DNA from: Paraburkholderia unamae
Lineage (GTDB): Bacteria > Pseudomonadota > Gammaproteobacteria > Burkholderiales > Burkholderiaceae
Direction of reading: 5' to 3'
DNA: 64,000 bases
Assembly: GCF_003268775.1 (NCBI RefSeq)
Contig: NZ_QLSU01000020.1
Span: 95,489-159,488, forward strand
The notes beneath the pieces were generated by a model, which had not been told where the DNA came from, ran no database searches, and saw nothing but the letters and a program-made list of their open reading frames with translations. A program made the position numbers and the translations under genes. This document shows, piece after piece, positions 51,234-59,549 of this stretch. Each line of letters opens with the position of its first letter. Position 1 is the first letter of the stretch.

Positions 51234-52309
51234 TGTGCGTCTCCCATGTAAGCATTTTCCGTTTGCGGGGTGGCGCGATAGAGCGGCGCGCAGCGCACCG
51301 GTTCGCCGTCCTGCACGCCGAGCGCGGCGCGCGCGGCGGCGTCGAGCGGCGCGATGATCCCGGCGCCCTTCTCGCTTTCGGGCAGGGTGGCAAGCACGCA
51401 GCGGAATTCGCCCGCGCGCTGGCTTGCGACCAGATACGCCGCGCCTTGCGCATTCGTTGCGAGCGCAACTTCACGCACCGTGCGCGTCTCGTTGCCGGCC
51501 ACCGAAGCCGTGCGGTCCACTTGTGCGGTCAGCACCGGGCCCGCGTCGAAGATATCGACGTAGCGGTCCGGCTCGAAGCCCTCTTCCAGATGAATCTCGT
51601 AGGCGAGCAAGGCGCTCGGGTCCGGCTCGCCGAGCACGCGCTGCGCGGGTTCCGGCAAGAGCGGCACATAGAGCGGGTAAGCGGGCATCACCTCGGCGAT
51701 GAAGGTGCGGCTGCGCCCGCCCGAGGCCAGTTCGATGTCCTTGAAATCGCGTCCGAAGAACTTGCGCCCCACCGCTTCCCAGAACGGCGACGCGCCCGCG
51801 TCGTCGGTCACGCCGAGCAGCAGCGAAAACACCTCGGGCGTGAAGCGCCGGCGGTTCATCGCGACATACATCATGCGTGCGCGCGACATCAGGTGCGCGG
51901 CCGCCTCGCCGCGCAGCGCAGGCTCGATATAAAAGCCCGCGAGGCGGCTCTTGCCCGTGAGTTCGTGCGACATCGTGAGCGCGTGGATCTTGCGGTTCAC
52001 GTGCAGCTCGCGCGAGGCGTGGATCAACGCGTCGTTGCGAAACGCGTAGAACGGCTCCGCGTAACCGGCCGCGGCCACGATGCTCGACGTGCCCACGAGC
52101 CGCCCGGTGGCGGAATCTTCGAGCACGAACAGGTAGAACTCCTCACCGGGGAAGTCCACCTCCGCCCGAAACGAATCCTCGGAAAGCGCGATACGCGCTT
52201 CGAGCGCCGCCCGGTCGTGCGGCAGCGAATGCAGCACCGGCTGCGCGGTGCGCGCCATCTGGGCGATCGCGTCGAGATCGGCCAGTCTGGCGGGGCGAAC
52301 GAATAGCAT
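51230..52309 (-). CDS. aruF: Arginine/ornithine succinyltransferase alpha subunit
   Basis: A 359-residue paralogue of the AstA protein next to it; shares the same plan (HASRELHVNRKIHALTMSHELTGKSRLAGFYIEP, FGRDFKDIELASGGRSRTFIAEVMPAYPLYVPLLPE). Two-subunit succinyltransferases of this type (AruF with AruG in Pseudomonas) accept both arginine and ornithine, so the pathway here probably also handles ornithine. 52 bp downstream of astC; start preceded by AGGA. Confidence 0.9.
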   Translation of the reverse strand: MLFVRPARLADLDAIAQMARTAQPVLHSLPHDRAALEARIALSEDSFRAEVDFPGEEFYLFVLEDSATGRLVGTSSIVAAAGYAEPFYAFRNDALIHASRELHVNRKIHALTMSHELTGKSRLAGFYIEPALRGEAAAHLMSRARMMYVAMNRRRFTPEVFSLLLGVTDDAGASPFWEAVGRKFFGRDFKDIELASGGRSRTFIAEVMPAYPLYVPLLPEPAQRVLGEPDPSALLAYEIHLEEGFEPDRYVDIFDAGPVLTAQVDRTASVAGNETRTVREVALATNAQGAAYLVASQRAGEFRCVLATLPESEKGAGIIAPLDAAARAALGVQDGEPVRCAPLYRATPQTENAYMGDAQ

Positions 52310-52361
52310 CGTCGGTCCTGTGAGTGCGCTGGGGTTGCGGTTGAGCGAAAACGCGCGAATT

Positions 52362-53579
52362 TCAGCGCGTGCCGATGACGTCTTCGAAAGCCTGCTCGAG
52401 GCGCGCGAAGCCCTCGTTCAAATCGGCTTCCGGAATGATGAGCGAGGGCGCGAAACGCAGTACGTCCGGCCCGGCGATCAGCATCATCACGCCGCGGTTC
52501 GCGGCCGCCGCGTTGAAATCCTTCGCGCGGCCCGCGAAGCGCGCATTGAGTTCCGCGCCGATCAGGAGGCCCTTGCCGCGCACTTCCTTGAACAGGTCGA
52601 AGCGCTCGTTGAGCTTCGCGAGCCTGGCGCGAATCGCTTCGCCGCGCGCACGCACGCCCGCCAGCAGCGCCGGATCGCTCACGAGTTCGACCACCTTGGC
52701 CGCGATCGCCGCGCCCAGCGGATTGCCGCCGTAGGTCGTACCGTGCACGCCCACCTTGAAGTGCGCGGCGATCGGCTCGGTGGTGAGCATCGCGCCGATC
52801 GGGAAGCCGTTGCCGAGCGCCTTGGCCGTGGTGAGGATGTCGGGCGTGACGCCCGTATCTTCGTACGCGTAGAAGTGGCCCGTGCGGCCCACGCCGGTTT
52901 GCACCTCGTCGAAAATCAGCAGCGCGCCGTGCGCGTCGCAGGCTTCGCGCAGGGCGCGCAGGAACGCGGGATCGGCGGGAATCACGCCGCCCTCGCCCTG
53001 CACCGGCTCGACGATCACGGCGCAGGTCTGCGCGCCGATCGCGCGCTTCGCCGCCTCGATGTCGTTGTACGGCAGATGCGTGATGCCGCCCGGCACCGGG
53101 CCGAAGCCTTCGGAGTACTTGGGCTGGCCGCCCACGCTCACGGTAAAGAACGTACGGCCGTGGAACGACTGCGCAAACGAGATGATTTCGAACTTGTCAG
53201 CGCCGTGGCGCTCGAACGCCACGCGGCGTGCGAGCTTGAGCGCCGCTTCGTTGGCCTCGGCGCCCGAGTTCGCGAAGAACGCGCGATCGGCAAAGGTGAG
53301 CGCTTCGAGCTTGCTCGCGAGGCGCAGCACCGGCTCGTTGGTGTAGCCGTTGCCGATGTGCCAGAGCTTGCCGCCCTGCTCGTGCAGCACGTGCAGCAAC
53401 TCGGGGTTCGCGTGGCCGAGCGAGGTCACGGCGATGCCGCACGCAAAGTCGATGTAATCGCGGCCCTCGGTGTCCCACACGCGCGAGCCGACGCCGCGAT
53501 CCGGCACGAACGGCGCGGGCGAGAAACACGGCACCATTACTTCGTCGAAGGTCTTGCGGCTCACAGTCTGGTCGTTCAT
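52362..53579 (-). CDS. astC: Succinylornithine/acetylornithine aminotransferase
   Basis: A 405-residue PLP enzyme of class III. K253 in TTAKALGNGFPIG is the PLP lysine and D224 in LIFDEVQTGVGRTG binds the pyridine nitrogen; the beginning FVPDRGVGSRVWDTEGRDYIDFACGIAV is typical of ArgD/AstC/AruC. Transaminates succinylornithine with 2-oxoglutarate to the semialdehyde and glutamate. First gene of the catabolic set; its upstream 248-bp gap contains two GCGAAAC units spaced 10 bp apart (53754-53760 and 53764-53770). Confidence 0.9.
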   Translation of the reverse strand: MNDQTVSRKTFDEVMVPCFSPAPFVPDRGVGSRVWDTEGRDYIDFACGIAVTSLGHANPELLHVLHEQGGKLWHIGNGYTNEPVLRLASKLEALTFADRAFFANSGAEANEAALKLARRVAFERHGADKFEIISFAQSFHGRTFFTVSVGGQPKYSEGFGPVPGGITHLPYNDIEAAKRAIGAQTCAVIVEPVQGEGGVIPADPAFLRALREACDAHGALLIFDEVQTGVGRTGHFYAYEDTGVTPDILTTAKALGNGFPIGAMLTTEPIAAHFKVGVHGTTYGGNPLGAAIAAKVVELVSDPALLAGVRARGEAIRARLAKLNERFDLFKEVRGKGLLIGAELNARFAGRAKDFNAAAANRGVMMLIAGPDVLRFAPSLIIPEADLNEGFARLEQAFEDVIGTR

Positions 53580-53827
53580 GGCGATTCCTCTTTGGCTAAA
53601 TGCGTAGCTCAGTGCGTATCGAATTCAGGGTCGGTGCCGCGCGGGCCCGAGTCCGCTTTCGGGCGAAAGCCTTCGCGGCGATTCGTGGCGATAACAGCCA
53701 GTGTAGGCAAGCCCGGAATAATCGTCTTGCGCAGGCGCGACGCGTTTTTTCGTGCGAAACGTAGCGAAACATCAAAAGCGGGCGTGCGGCATGCTGCGAT
53801 CCGTCGCTCACCGCCCGCCACGCGCGC

Positions 53828-54925
53828 TCACTCCACTTCCGGCCGCTCGACGAGCGCGCCCGCGCGCGGCTCGGTGGCCGCCCCGCCGTGCTGGCGCTCG
53901 ATCCAGTTGCGGCGATCCTCGCGCGGCGTCACGCCGAAGCGCTCGCGGTACGCGTTCGAAAAATGCGCCGCCGACGAAAACCCGCACGCGAGGCTGATCT
54001 GCACCACCGACTTGCTGGTGCGCTGCAACTGCGAGCGCGCCTTGGCGAGGCGCAGGCCCAGGTAATACTTCGACGGCATCGCGCCGAGATACTGGCGAAA
54101 GAGCCGCTCGAGCTGACGCCGCGACACGCCCACGAGATTCGCGATCTCGTCGGTGGTGAGCGGGTCTTCGATATTCGCTTCCATGAGCATCAGCGCGTCG
54201 TTCATGCGCGGATGGCGCTCGCCCGGCGCGGTCACATACGGGATGCGCTGGCGCTCGTCGCCGCTGCGCAATGTGCTCGCGCCAAGCGCGTCGGCGATGC
54301 GCTCGGCAAGCTCGGGCCCGTGATCGCGCCCGATCATCGCGAGCATGAAATCGAGCGTGGCCTGGCCGCCCGCGCAGGTCGCGCGGTCGCGGTCGATTTC
54401 GTAGATGTGCTGCGTGACGATGGTGCGCTCGAACTGCTCGGAGAACTGCTGGTACGTCTCCCAGTTCACGGCCACGCGGTAGCCCTGCAACTGCCCCGCC
54501 ATCGCGAGCCACCAGATGCCGTGGTGAATGCCCGTGACGAGCGGCGTGCGCTGCCCCACGCGCGCGAGGCTCGCGAGAAAGAGCCGGTAGTCCGCGAACT
54601 GCTGGTAGCGCTCGGTCACGACGATGAGCCAGTCGGCCGACACCGCGTCGCCGAACGCGCAGTCGGCGGGCCATTGCGCGCCGCCCGCGAGCGGCACGGG
54701 GCGGCCGTTCCACGAGCACATCTGCCAGCGGTACAGCGCGCGGCCGTCGATCTCGTTGGCGAGATTGAGCGCGTCGACGATCGGGCCCACGCCCGACATC
54801 GAAACGGGCGGCAGCGCGACGATCGCCACCTGGGTCGTGCGGCCGGCGCGGGACGCAGGCGCCTGCCCGAGCGCCGCAGTGGCGGCGGGAGCGGAAGCGG
54901 AAAGGGAAACGGAGGAACGAACCAT
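53828..54925 (-). CDS. GlxA/AraC-type regulator of arginine catabolism
   Basis: A 365-residue protein with a DJ-1/PfpI-like ligand domain (about 30-215, starting QVAIVALPPVSMSGVGPIVDALNLANEIDG) and a C-terminal AraC DNA-binding region (about 240-335): PRMNDALMLMEANIEDPLTTDEIANLVGVSRRQLERLFRQYLGAMPSKYYLGLRLAKARSQL and VVQISLACGFSSAAHFSNAYRERFGVTPRE. This is the architecture of Pseudomonas ArgR, the arginine-responsive activator of aru and aot genes. It lies between the transport genes and astC, so it probably activates both. Confidence 0.88.
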   Translation of the reverse strand: MVRSSVSLSASAPAATAALGQAPASRAGRTTQVAIVALPPVSMSGVGPIVDALNLANEIDGRALYRWQMCSWNGRPVPLAGGAQWPADCAFGDAVSADWLIVVTERYQQFADYRLFLASLARVGQRTPLVTGIHHGIWWLAMAGQLQGYRVAVNWETYQQFSEQFERTIVTQHIYEIDRDRATCAGGQATLDFMLAMIGRDHGPELAERIADALGASTLRSGDERQRIPYVTAPGERHPRMNDALMLMEANIEDPLTTDEIANLVGVSRRQLERLFRQYLGAMPSKYYLGLRLAKARSQLQRTSKSVVQISLACGFSSAAHFSNAYRERFGVTPREDRRNWIERQHGGAATEPRAGALVERPEVE

Positions 54926-54960
54926 CGAGAGCGATAAACCGAAAGCGCGCGGGGCGCCGC

Positions 54961-55749
54961 TTACTTGAGGCTGCCCGAGAGGAACTGGCGCAGGCGCTCG
55001 CTCTTCGGCGCGCCAAGCACGTCGGTGGGCGCGCCCTCTTCCTCCGTGCGCCCCTGATGCAGGAACATCACGTGATTCGACACGTTGCGCGCGAAGCCCA
55101 TCTCGTGCGTGACGACGATCATCGTGCGGCCTTCCTCGGCGAGCTTTTGCATCACCTTGAGCACTTCGCCCACGAGTTCGGGGTCGAGCGCCGAAGTCGG
55201 CTCGTCGAACAGCATGACGTCGGGGTGCATGGCGAGCGCGCGCGCAATCGCCACGCGCTGCTGCTGGCCGCCCGAGAGATGCGAGGGATACTGCTTCTCC
55301 ACACGGGGTGCCAGGCCCACTTTCTCCAGATACTGGCGCGCGCGTTCCTCGGCTTCCTTGCGCGGCACGCCGAGCACGTGCACGGGCGCTTCCATCACGT
55401 TCTCCAGCACATTCATGTGCGACCAGAGATTGAAGTGCTGGAACACCATGGCGAGCTTCGTGCGAATGCGCTGAAGCTGCTTGTGGTCGGCCACGTCGAG
55501 GTCGCCGTTGCGGCCCGCCTTCGTGCGCACGGTCTCGCCGTCCACGACGATCTCGCCCGCGTTCGGCTTCTCGAGAAAATTGATGCAGCGCAGGAAGGTG
55601 CTCTTGCCCGAGCCGCTCGCGCCGATGATGCTGATCACGTCGCCCTTCTTCGCGTCGAGCGAGACGCCCTTGAGCACCTCGTTGTCGCCGTAGCGCTTGT
55701 GGATGTCGCGCGCGACGAGCTTGCTGTCTGAGGATTGCGTCTGAGCCAA
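54961..55749 (-). CDS. aotP: Basic amino acid ABC transporter ATPase (AotP/HisP-like)
   Basis: A 262-residue ABC ATPase. There is no ATG at the expected N-terminus; a TTG at 55749 (LAQTQSSDSK) has GGAG six bases upstream and gives the normal family length, so I call it as start. Walker A GASGSGKST (43-51), Q-loop MVFQHFNLWSHMNVLENV, signature LSGGQ (158-162), Walker B MLFDEPTSALDP (179-190), switch His in VVTHEMGFARNV. Energises uptake of arginine/ornithine with the two permeases directly upstream. 35 bp from the regulator gene. Confidence 0.88.
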   Translation of the reverse strand: MAQTQSSDSKLVARDIHKRYGDNEVLKGVSLDAKKGDVISIIGASGSGKSTFLRCINFLEKPNAGEIVVDGETVRTKAGRNGDLDVADHKQLQRIRTKLAMVFQHFNLWSHMNVLENVMEAPVHVLGVPRKEAEERARQYLEKVGLAPRVEKQYPSHLSGGQQQRVAIARALAMHPDVMLFDEPTSALDPELVGEVLKVMQKLAEEGRTMIVVTHEMGFARNVSNHVMFLHQGRTEEEGAPTDVLGAPKSERLRQFLSGSLK

Positions 55750-55774
55750 GATGGTCTCCAATGTTTCCGGTGAA

Positions 55775-56488
55775 TCAGCGGGTGCGCACGGCGAGATGGC
55801 CGAGCCAGCGTTTTTCGGCGCGGCGGAACGCAGCCACCAGCACGAACGATACCGCACAGTAGATCAGCGCCGCGAGGCCGAACGACTCGAACGAGCGGTA
55901 GGTGGCCGAGTTGGCGTCGCGCGCGACCTTGAGGATGTCGGGCACCGTCGCGGTGAAGGCCACCGTGGTCGCGTGCAGCATCAGGATCACTTCGTTACTG
56001 TACAGCGGCAGTGCGCGGCGCAGCGCCGAAGGCAGGACCACGCGCCAGTACATCGTGAACGGGCTCATGCCGTAGGCGCGCGCGGCTTCCACTTCGCCGT
56101 GCGAGGTGGCGCGAATCGCGCCCGCGAAAATCTCCGTGGTGTAGGCGCAGGTGTTGAGCGCGAACGCGAGAATCGCGCAGTTCAGGCCGCTGCGAAAGAA
56201 CGCGTCGAGCAGCGGCTCCGAGCGGATGAACGCGAGACTGTACACGCCCGTGTAAATGAGCAGCAACTGCACGTAGAGCGGCGTGCCGCGAAACACATAG
56301 GTGTAAAAGCGCACCGGCAGCGAGACCCAGCGGCGGCTCGATACGCGCGCTACCGCCAGCGGCACCGCGCACACGAAGCCGAAGGCGACGGAGATCACGA
56401 GCAGCCACAGCGTCATCGCGAGGCCCGAAACATGCTCGCCGTCCCAGTAGAGGAACGCGCGGCCGAATTGCTGGATGATTTCGTTCAT
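55775..56488 (-). CDS. aotM: Basic amino acid ABC transporter permease (AotM/HisM-like)
   Basis: A 237-residue inner-membrane permease with five helices. The EAA loop is EVEAARAYGMSPFTMYWRVVLPSALRRALP, which docks on the ATPase. Opening MNEIIQQFGRAFLYWDGEHVSGLAMTLWLLVISVAFGF matches HisM-type permeases that carry histidine, lysine, arginine and ornithine. 13 bp downstream of the companion permease gene. Confidence 0.88.
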   Translation of the reverse strand: MNEIIQQFGRAFLYWDGEHVSGLAMTLWLLVISVAFGFVCAVPLAVARVSSRRWVSLPVRFYTYVFRGTPLYVQLLLIYTGVYSLAFIRSEPLLDAFFRSGLNCAILAFALNTCAYTTEIFAGAIRATSHGEVEAARAYGMSPFTMYWRVVLPSALRRALPLYSNEVILMLHATTVAFTATVPDILKVARDANSATYRSFESFGLAALIYCAVSFVLVAAFRRAEKRWLGHLAVRTR

Positions 56489-56501
56489 GGCGGCCTTGGC
56501 C

Positions 56502-57191
56502 TCACAGTTGCGCGTGACGCACGCCCACCGAATAGCGGCGTTCGAGCCAGATGAGCGCGAAGTTCGAGATGGTGGTGATCGCGAGGTAGATGAGCGCCGC
56601 GATCACGAGGAAGAAGAACAGGTTGAAGGTGCTGCGGCCCGCGTCCTGGGCGGCCTTCACGACATCGGCGAGACCGATGATCGACACGAGCGCCGTCGCC
56701 TTCACGAGCACCTGCCAGTTGTTGCCGATGCCGGGCAGCGCAAAACGCATCATCTGCGGAAACAGGATGCGGGCGAACACACGTGCCCCGCTCATGCCGT
56801 AGGCGTGGCCCGCTTCGAGCTGGCCGCGCGGCACGGCGAGAAACGCGCCGCGAAAGGTTTCGGTGAAGTACGCGCCGTAGATGAAGCCGAGCGTGATGAC
56901 GCCGGCCACGAACGGATCGATGTCGATCTGCGCCATGCCGAGCGCGTCGGTGGCCTCGTTCACGCCGATCTGGATGCTGTAGAACAGCAGCAGCATCAGC
57001 ACGAGGTCGGGCACGGAGCGGATCAGCGTCGTATAGGCGGTCGCCACGGCCGCGAGCGGCCGGTTGAACGAGAGCTTCGCCGCTGCGCCCGCGAGTCCGA
57101 GCAGGACGGCCACGCCTAGCGAGAGCAGCGAAAGTTCGATGGTCTGGATCGTGCCGGCGAGAAGCACCGGGCCAAAGCCGTAGAGGAACAC
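56502..57191 (-). CDS. aotQ: Basic amino acid ABC transporter permease (AotQ/HisQ-like)
   Basis: A 229-residue permease, the partner of the HisM-like protein. Opens MFLYGFGPVLLAGTIQTIELSLLSL, standard for HisQ; the coupling loop is QLEAGHAYGMSGARVFARILFPQMMRFALPGIGNNW. First gene of the transport group; the promoter region lies in the 302 bp upstream. Confidence 0.88.
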   Translation of the reverse strand: MFLYGFGPVLLAGTIQTIELSLLSLGVAVLLGLAGAAAKLSFNRPLAAVATAYTTLIRSVPDLVLMLLLFYSIQIGVNEATDALGMAQIDIDPFVAGVITLGFIYGAYFTETFRGAFLAVPRGQLEAGHAYGMSGARVFARILFPQMMRFALPGIGNNWQVLVKATALVSIIGLADVVKAAQDAGRSTFNLFFFLVIAALIYLAITTISNFALIWLERRYSVGVRHAQL

Positions 57192-57493
57192 GCGCGTCTC
57201 CGGGTCAAGTCGTGTTGTCGGCGGCTTCGCGCGGCGCTTGCGGCGCCGCCGAAACCGGGTGAGTTGGCGCGGATCGTCTCAGTGCAAAATTGATCGTTCA
57301 AACCGGGGCGGCGCGGATATTGCAGTGCAACATGGCAACACGATGCCCGGCCGCAGCCGCAATGGCCCGCACCGTTGTGGCCGCGATGGATTTGAAAGGC
57401 AAAAAAAACGCCCCGGCAAGCGGGGCGTTTTCGCAAGTTTCGGGTCGCTTTTGCGATAGGCGCGCGGCGCGCGCCCAGCGGCCCGGCAGGCGC
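57192..57493. promoter_or_regulatory. Promoter region of the arginine transport genes, with repeated CAGTGCAA
   Basis: No gene. The octamer CAGTGCAA occurs at 57280-57287 and 57323-57330, 43 bp apart (about four helical turns, same face), and the second lies in the palindrome TTGCA-G-TGCAA (57320-57330). These are candidates for regulator binding; I could not tie them to a known consensus. The upper part holds the cbtA terminator. Confidence 0.4.
57401..57431 (-). terminator. Intrinsic terminator of the cbtBA operon
   Basis: On the minus strand: stem CGCCCCG / CGGGGCG with loop CTTGC followed by eight T residues, 62 bp after the cbtA stop. On the plus strand the same stem is followed by four T residues, so it may work in both directions. 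Confidence 0.8.
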
Positions 57494-58246
57494 TCAGGCA
57501 GCGCGCGTCTGTGCGCCGCGCGCGCCGCCCGCACGGGCGTTCGCGCCCACGAGGCGCTCGGCGAGCGCACCGAAAAGCAGCCCGATGGTGGTCCAGAGAA
57601 TCACCTGCATGCCGATCGATACGGCGCGGAATTTCCACAGCAGCACGGCCGGGAACCCGGCGGGCACCTCGTTGATCGTCGGCAGGGCGAGCTGGATCGC
57701 GCCGATCACGACGACGAACAGCACGAGCGCCGCGATCGACGCGTTCCATACGCCAAGCCTCGGCACGAAGGCGGCGCGCACCTTCAGCGAGAACACCGAC
57801 ACAGCGATGGAGATCGCGATCATCAGGAAGAAGAGCCCGGTGCGATAGCCGATGGTCTCCGGATCGCCGACCGAGGGCGGGTTCGCCGGGTACTTGATGT
57901 TCGGCACCAGATAGATCGCGACGAAGGCCGCCAGCGCGAGCCAGGCGGACAGTGCGCGCGGCGAAAGCCGCCCGGCGCGGCCATGCGCGAAAGCGAACAC
58001 GAGCGCGAACAGCCCGCCGATCGATGCGCCATACACCATCACGCCCGTGAAGAGACCGTAGCTCGCCTGCGTCTCGCGGCTCACGATCTCGGGTTCGGGG
58101 GCCTCGCCCTTCGCGGCGTCGGCTTTCTCTTCGAAGGAGATCGCCTGATCGACCTGCGGCTCGCCTGCGATTTTCGCGAATCCGAACGTGAGGAGTCCCG
58201 CGGCGATGCCTGCAAGCATCCCGCGCACCAGCAACTTGCCTACCAT
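57494..58246 (-). CDS. cbtA: Predicted cobalt transporter subunit CbtA
   Basis: A 250-residue membrane protein from ATG 58246 (MVGKLLVRGMLAGIAAGLLTFGFAKIAGEP). Several transmembrane helices, charged loop FEEKADAAKGEAPEPEIVSRETQ after the first, and LVPNIKYPANPPSVGDPETIGYRTGLF, the CbtA family signature. With CbtB it forms a predicted cobalt uptake system that is recognised by its cobalamin-riboswitch control, which is present here. Follows cbtB by 13 bp. Confidence 0.85.
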   Translation of the reverse strand: MVGKLLVRGMLAGIAAGLLTFGFAKIAGEPQVDQAISFEEKADAAKGEAPEPEIVSRETQASYGLFTGVMVYGASIGGLFALVFAFAHGRAGRLSPRALSAWLALAAFVAIYLVPNIKYPANPPSVGDPETIGYRTGLFFLMIAISIAVSVFSLKVRAAFVPRLGVWNASIAALVLFVVVIGAIQLALPTINEVPAGFPAVLLWKFRAVSIGMQVILWTTIGLLFGALAERLVGANARAGGARGAQTRAA

Positions 58247-58259
58247 GTTCGGCCCCCGG

Positions 58260-58475
58260 TCAGTGGCAGGGGAAGCCGAGCAGATGGCGGCCGTCGTGAA
58301 CGAACTCGTGGACGTACATGCCCTGGAAGATCGCCGTCGCGCCCTGCTCCGCGCCAACGAAATACAGCGCGAGCAGCAGCATGAGGCCGACGAAGATGGC
58401 CCACGGCAGGATTTCGCGCAGTGGAATGGGCGCCGGTGCAGCCGGTGCGTGCAGGGGCAATGAGGCTTGGGACAT
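58260..58475 (-). CDS. cbtB: Predicted cobalt transporter subunit CbtB
   Basis: A 71-residue protein from ATG 58475 (AGGAG upstream) with one transmembrane helix (about 24-42) and the C-terminal His-rich motif HEFVHDGRHLLGFPCH, a presumed metal-binding site that marks the CbtB family. First gene of the operon directly downstream of the cobalamin riboswitch. Confidence 0.88.
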   Translation of the reverse strand: MSQASLPLHAPAAPAPIPLREILPWAIFVGLMLLLALYFVGAEQGATAIFQGMYVHEFVHDGRHLLGFPCH

Positions 58476-58526
58476 GTGGACTTCTCCTGGGGTTACGCGC
58501 CCCGATAGTCGTTGAAAAGACGGGTA

Positions 58527-58662
58527 CACGACGCGCAGGTCTGACTCCCGTTGCGGCTTCGATGCGCATTGATGCGCGTTGATACTTTCGAGGGCAACCA
58601 GTTACAGTGGCGCGACCGCGCCGGACTTGCACCGGCTTCCGCGTGTCGTGAAGCCTGTATTC
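58527..58662 (-). ncRNA. Cobalamin riboswitch upstream of cbtBA
   Basis: On the minus strand the conserved blocks appear in order: ATACAGG (near 58660), CGGAAGCCGGTGCAAGTCCGGCGC, the GCGCCACTGTAAC core (58601-58613), and a B12-box-like GGGAGTCAGACCTGC (58535-58549). CACGAC (58645-58650) can pair with GTCGTG (58527-58532) as the closing stem. The first region between ACAGG and GGAAGCC is very short and the B12 box lacks the GGA of GAGTCAGGAGACCTGCC, so it is a compact variant. Adenosyl- or other cobalamins should repress cbtBA. A small GGGG/CCCC hairpin before AGGAG of cbtB could serve as the expression platform. Confidence 0.88.
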
Positions 58663-58729
58663 TACGCGCTGCGGCGGCCTCGCGAAGGCCGGATGCGAAC
58701 CATCGCAAACCACGGAGCCAGGGAACACG

Positions 58730-59353
58730 ATGCCAACGACGGTCTGGCTGGTCAGTCACGCGGCGAACGCCGCGATGCGCTCGGCAACGCTGCCCTGCGC
58801 GCAGGCGGAGGACGACGCCGCCGAGTCCGCACTGGACACTCGCGCGATCGAGGCGCTCGCCGCGTGGCGCGAGCGCTGGTACGCGCGCCTCGCCGCAACG
58901 GGCGACGACGCGCCGCGCGTACTGACGAGCCCCGCCGCGATCGCCCGTGCGAGCGCCCGGGCAGCCGGTTTCCCGGCGGCGGCGAGTTGCGAAGCGATAC
59001 GGGAAGCCGCCTACGGCGCGTGGCAAGGCCGACGCCTCACCGATCTCGCGCGGGAAACGCCTGAAGCGCCCGAAGCGCTTGCGGCATGGACCCGCGATCC
59101 GGCCTTCAGGCCGCCCGGCGGCGGCGAATCGTTCGAAGACGTGCGCGCGCGCGTGAGCGCATGGCTCGACGAACCGGGTGACTTCGAGGGCCACGTAATC
59201 GCCTTCACGCACGCGAGCGTGATACGCGCGGCGATCCTTCACGCGCTGGGCGCGCCGTCGGCGGGCTTTCGCTCGGTGGAGATCGCGCCGCTTGGCGTGA
59301 CGACGCTGCGCCGCGCCTCGCACGGCTGGGTCTGGCGCGCGGCGCTCGACTGA
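58730..59353 (+). CDS. Histidine phosphatase superfamily protein, altered RHG motif
   Basis: A 207-residue protein. The phosphate-pocket motif normally RHG reads SHA (S9, H10 in VWLVSHAANAAM), so the catalytic His is kept but its Arg partner is Ser. E133 in PPGGGESFEDV and H161 in FTHASVIRAA are at the positions of the acid and second His. CobC-type alpha-ribazole phosphatases belong to this superfamily, and the gene is divergent from a cobalamin-controlled operon, so a role in cobamide metabolism is possible but unproven. Activity is doubtful with the Arg missing. Confidence 0.75.
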   Translation: MPTTVWLVSHAANAAMRSATLPCAQAEDDAAESALDTRAIEALAAWRERWYARLAATGDDAPRVLTSPAAIARASARAAGFPAAASCEAIREAAYGAWQGRRLTDLARETPEAPEALAAWTRDPAFRPPGGGESFEDVRARVSAWLDEPGDFEGHVIAFTHASVIRAAILHALGAPSAGFRSVEIAPLGVTTLRRASHGWVWRAALD

Positions 59354-59406
59354 AGCGGACCAGGCATTCCTTGATCTGCGCCCATAAGACGTCACGCGGG
59401 CATCAA

Positions 59407-59480
59407 GATACGCGTATCAACGCGTTGACACATCAAAATGCGAAGCCTAGCATCGAGGCTGTATCAACAACGTAGATACA
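59407..59480. promoter_or_regulatory. mazEF operator region
   Basis: A perfect 12-bp palindrome GATACGCGTATC at 59407-59418 and an inverted repeat TGTATC-N9-GATACA at 59460-59480 share the half-site GATAC/GTATC. Both precede the mazE start by 70-145 bp, as expected for autoregulatory binding of the MazE or MazE-MazF complex. Confidence 0.55.
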
Positions 59481-59549
59481 CCACGATCAGGTATGGACAT
59501 CAAGCTCACTCCGTTGCTGGCCAAAAGGCTAGTTCAGTACGAGGACGAA

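Noticed and set aside
53725..53744. Pseudomonas ArgR-type site upstream of astC
   Set aside because: GTCGC-N8-AA is present once, with one mismatch to the published half-site and no second half-site at the expected distance; too weak to call.
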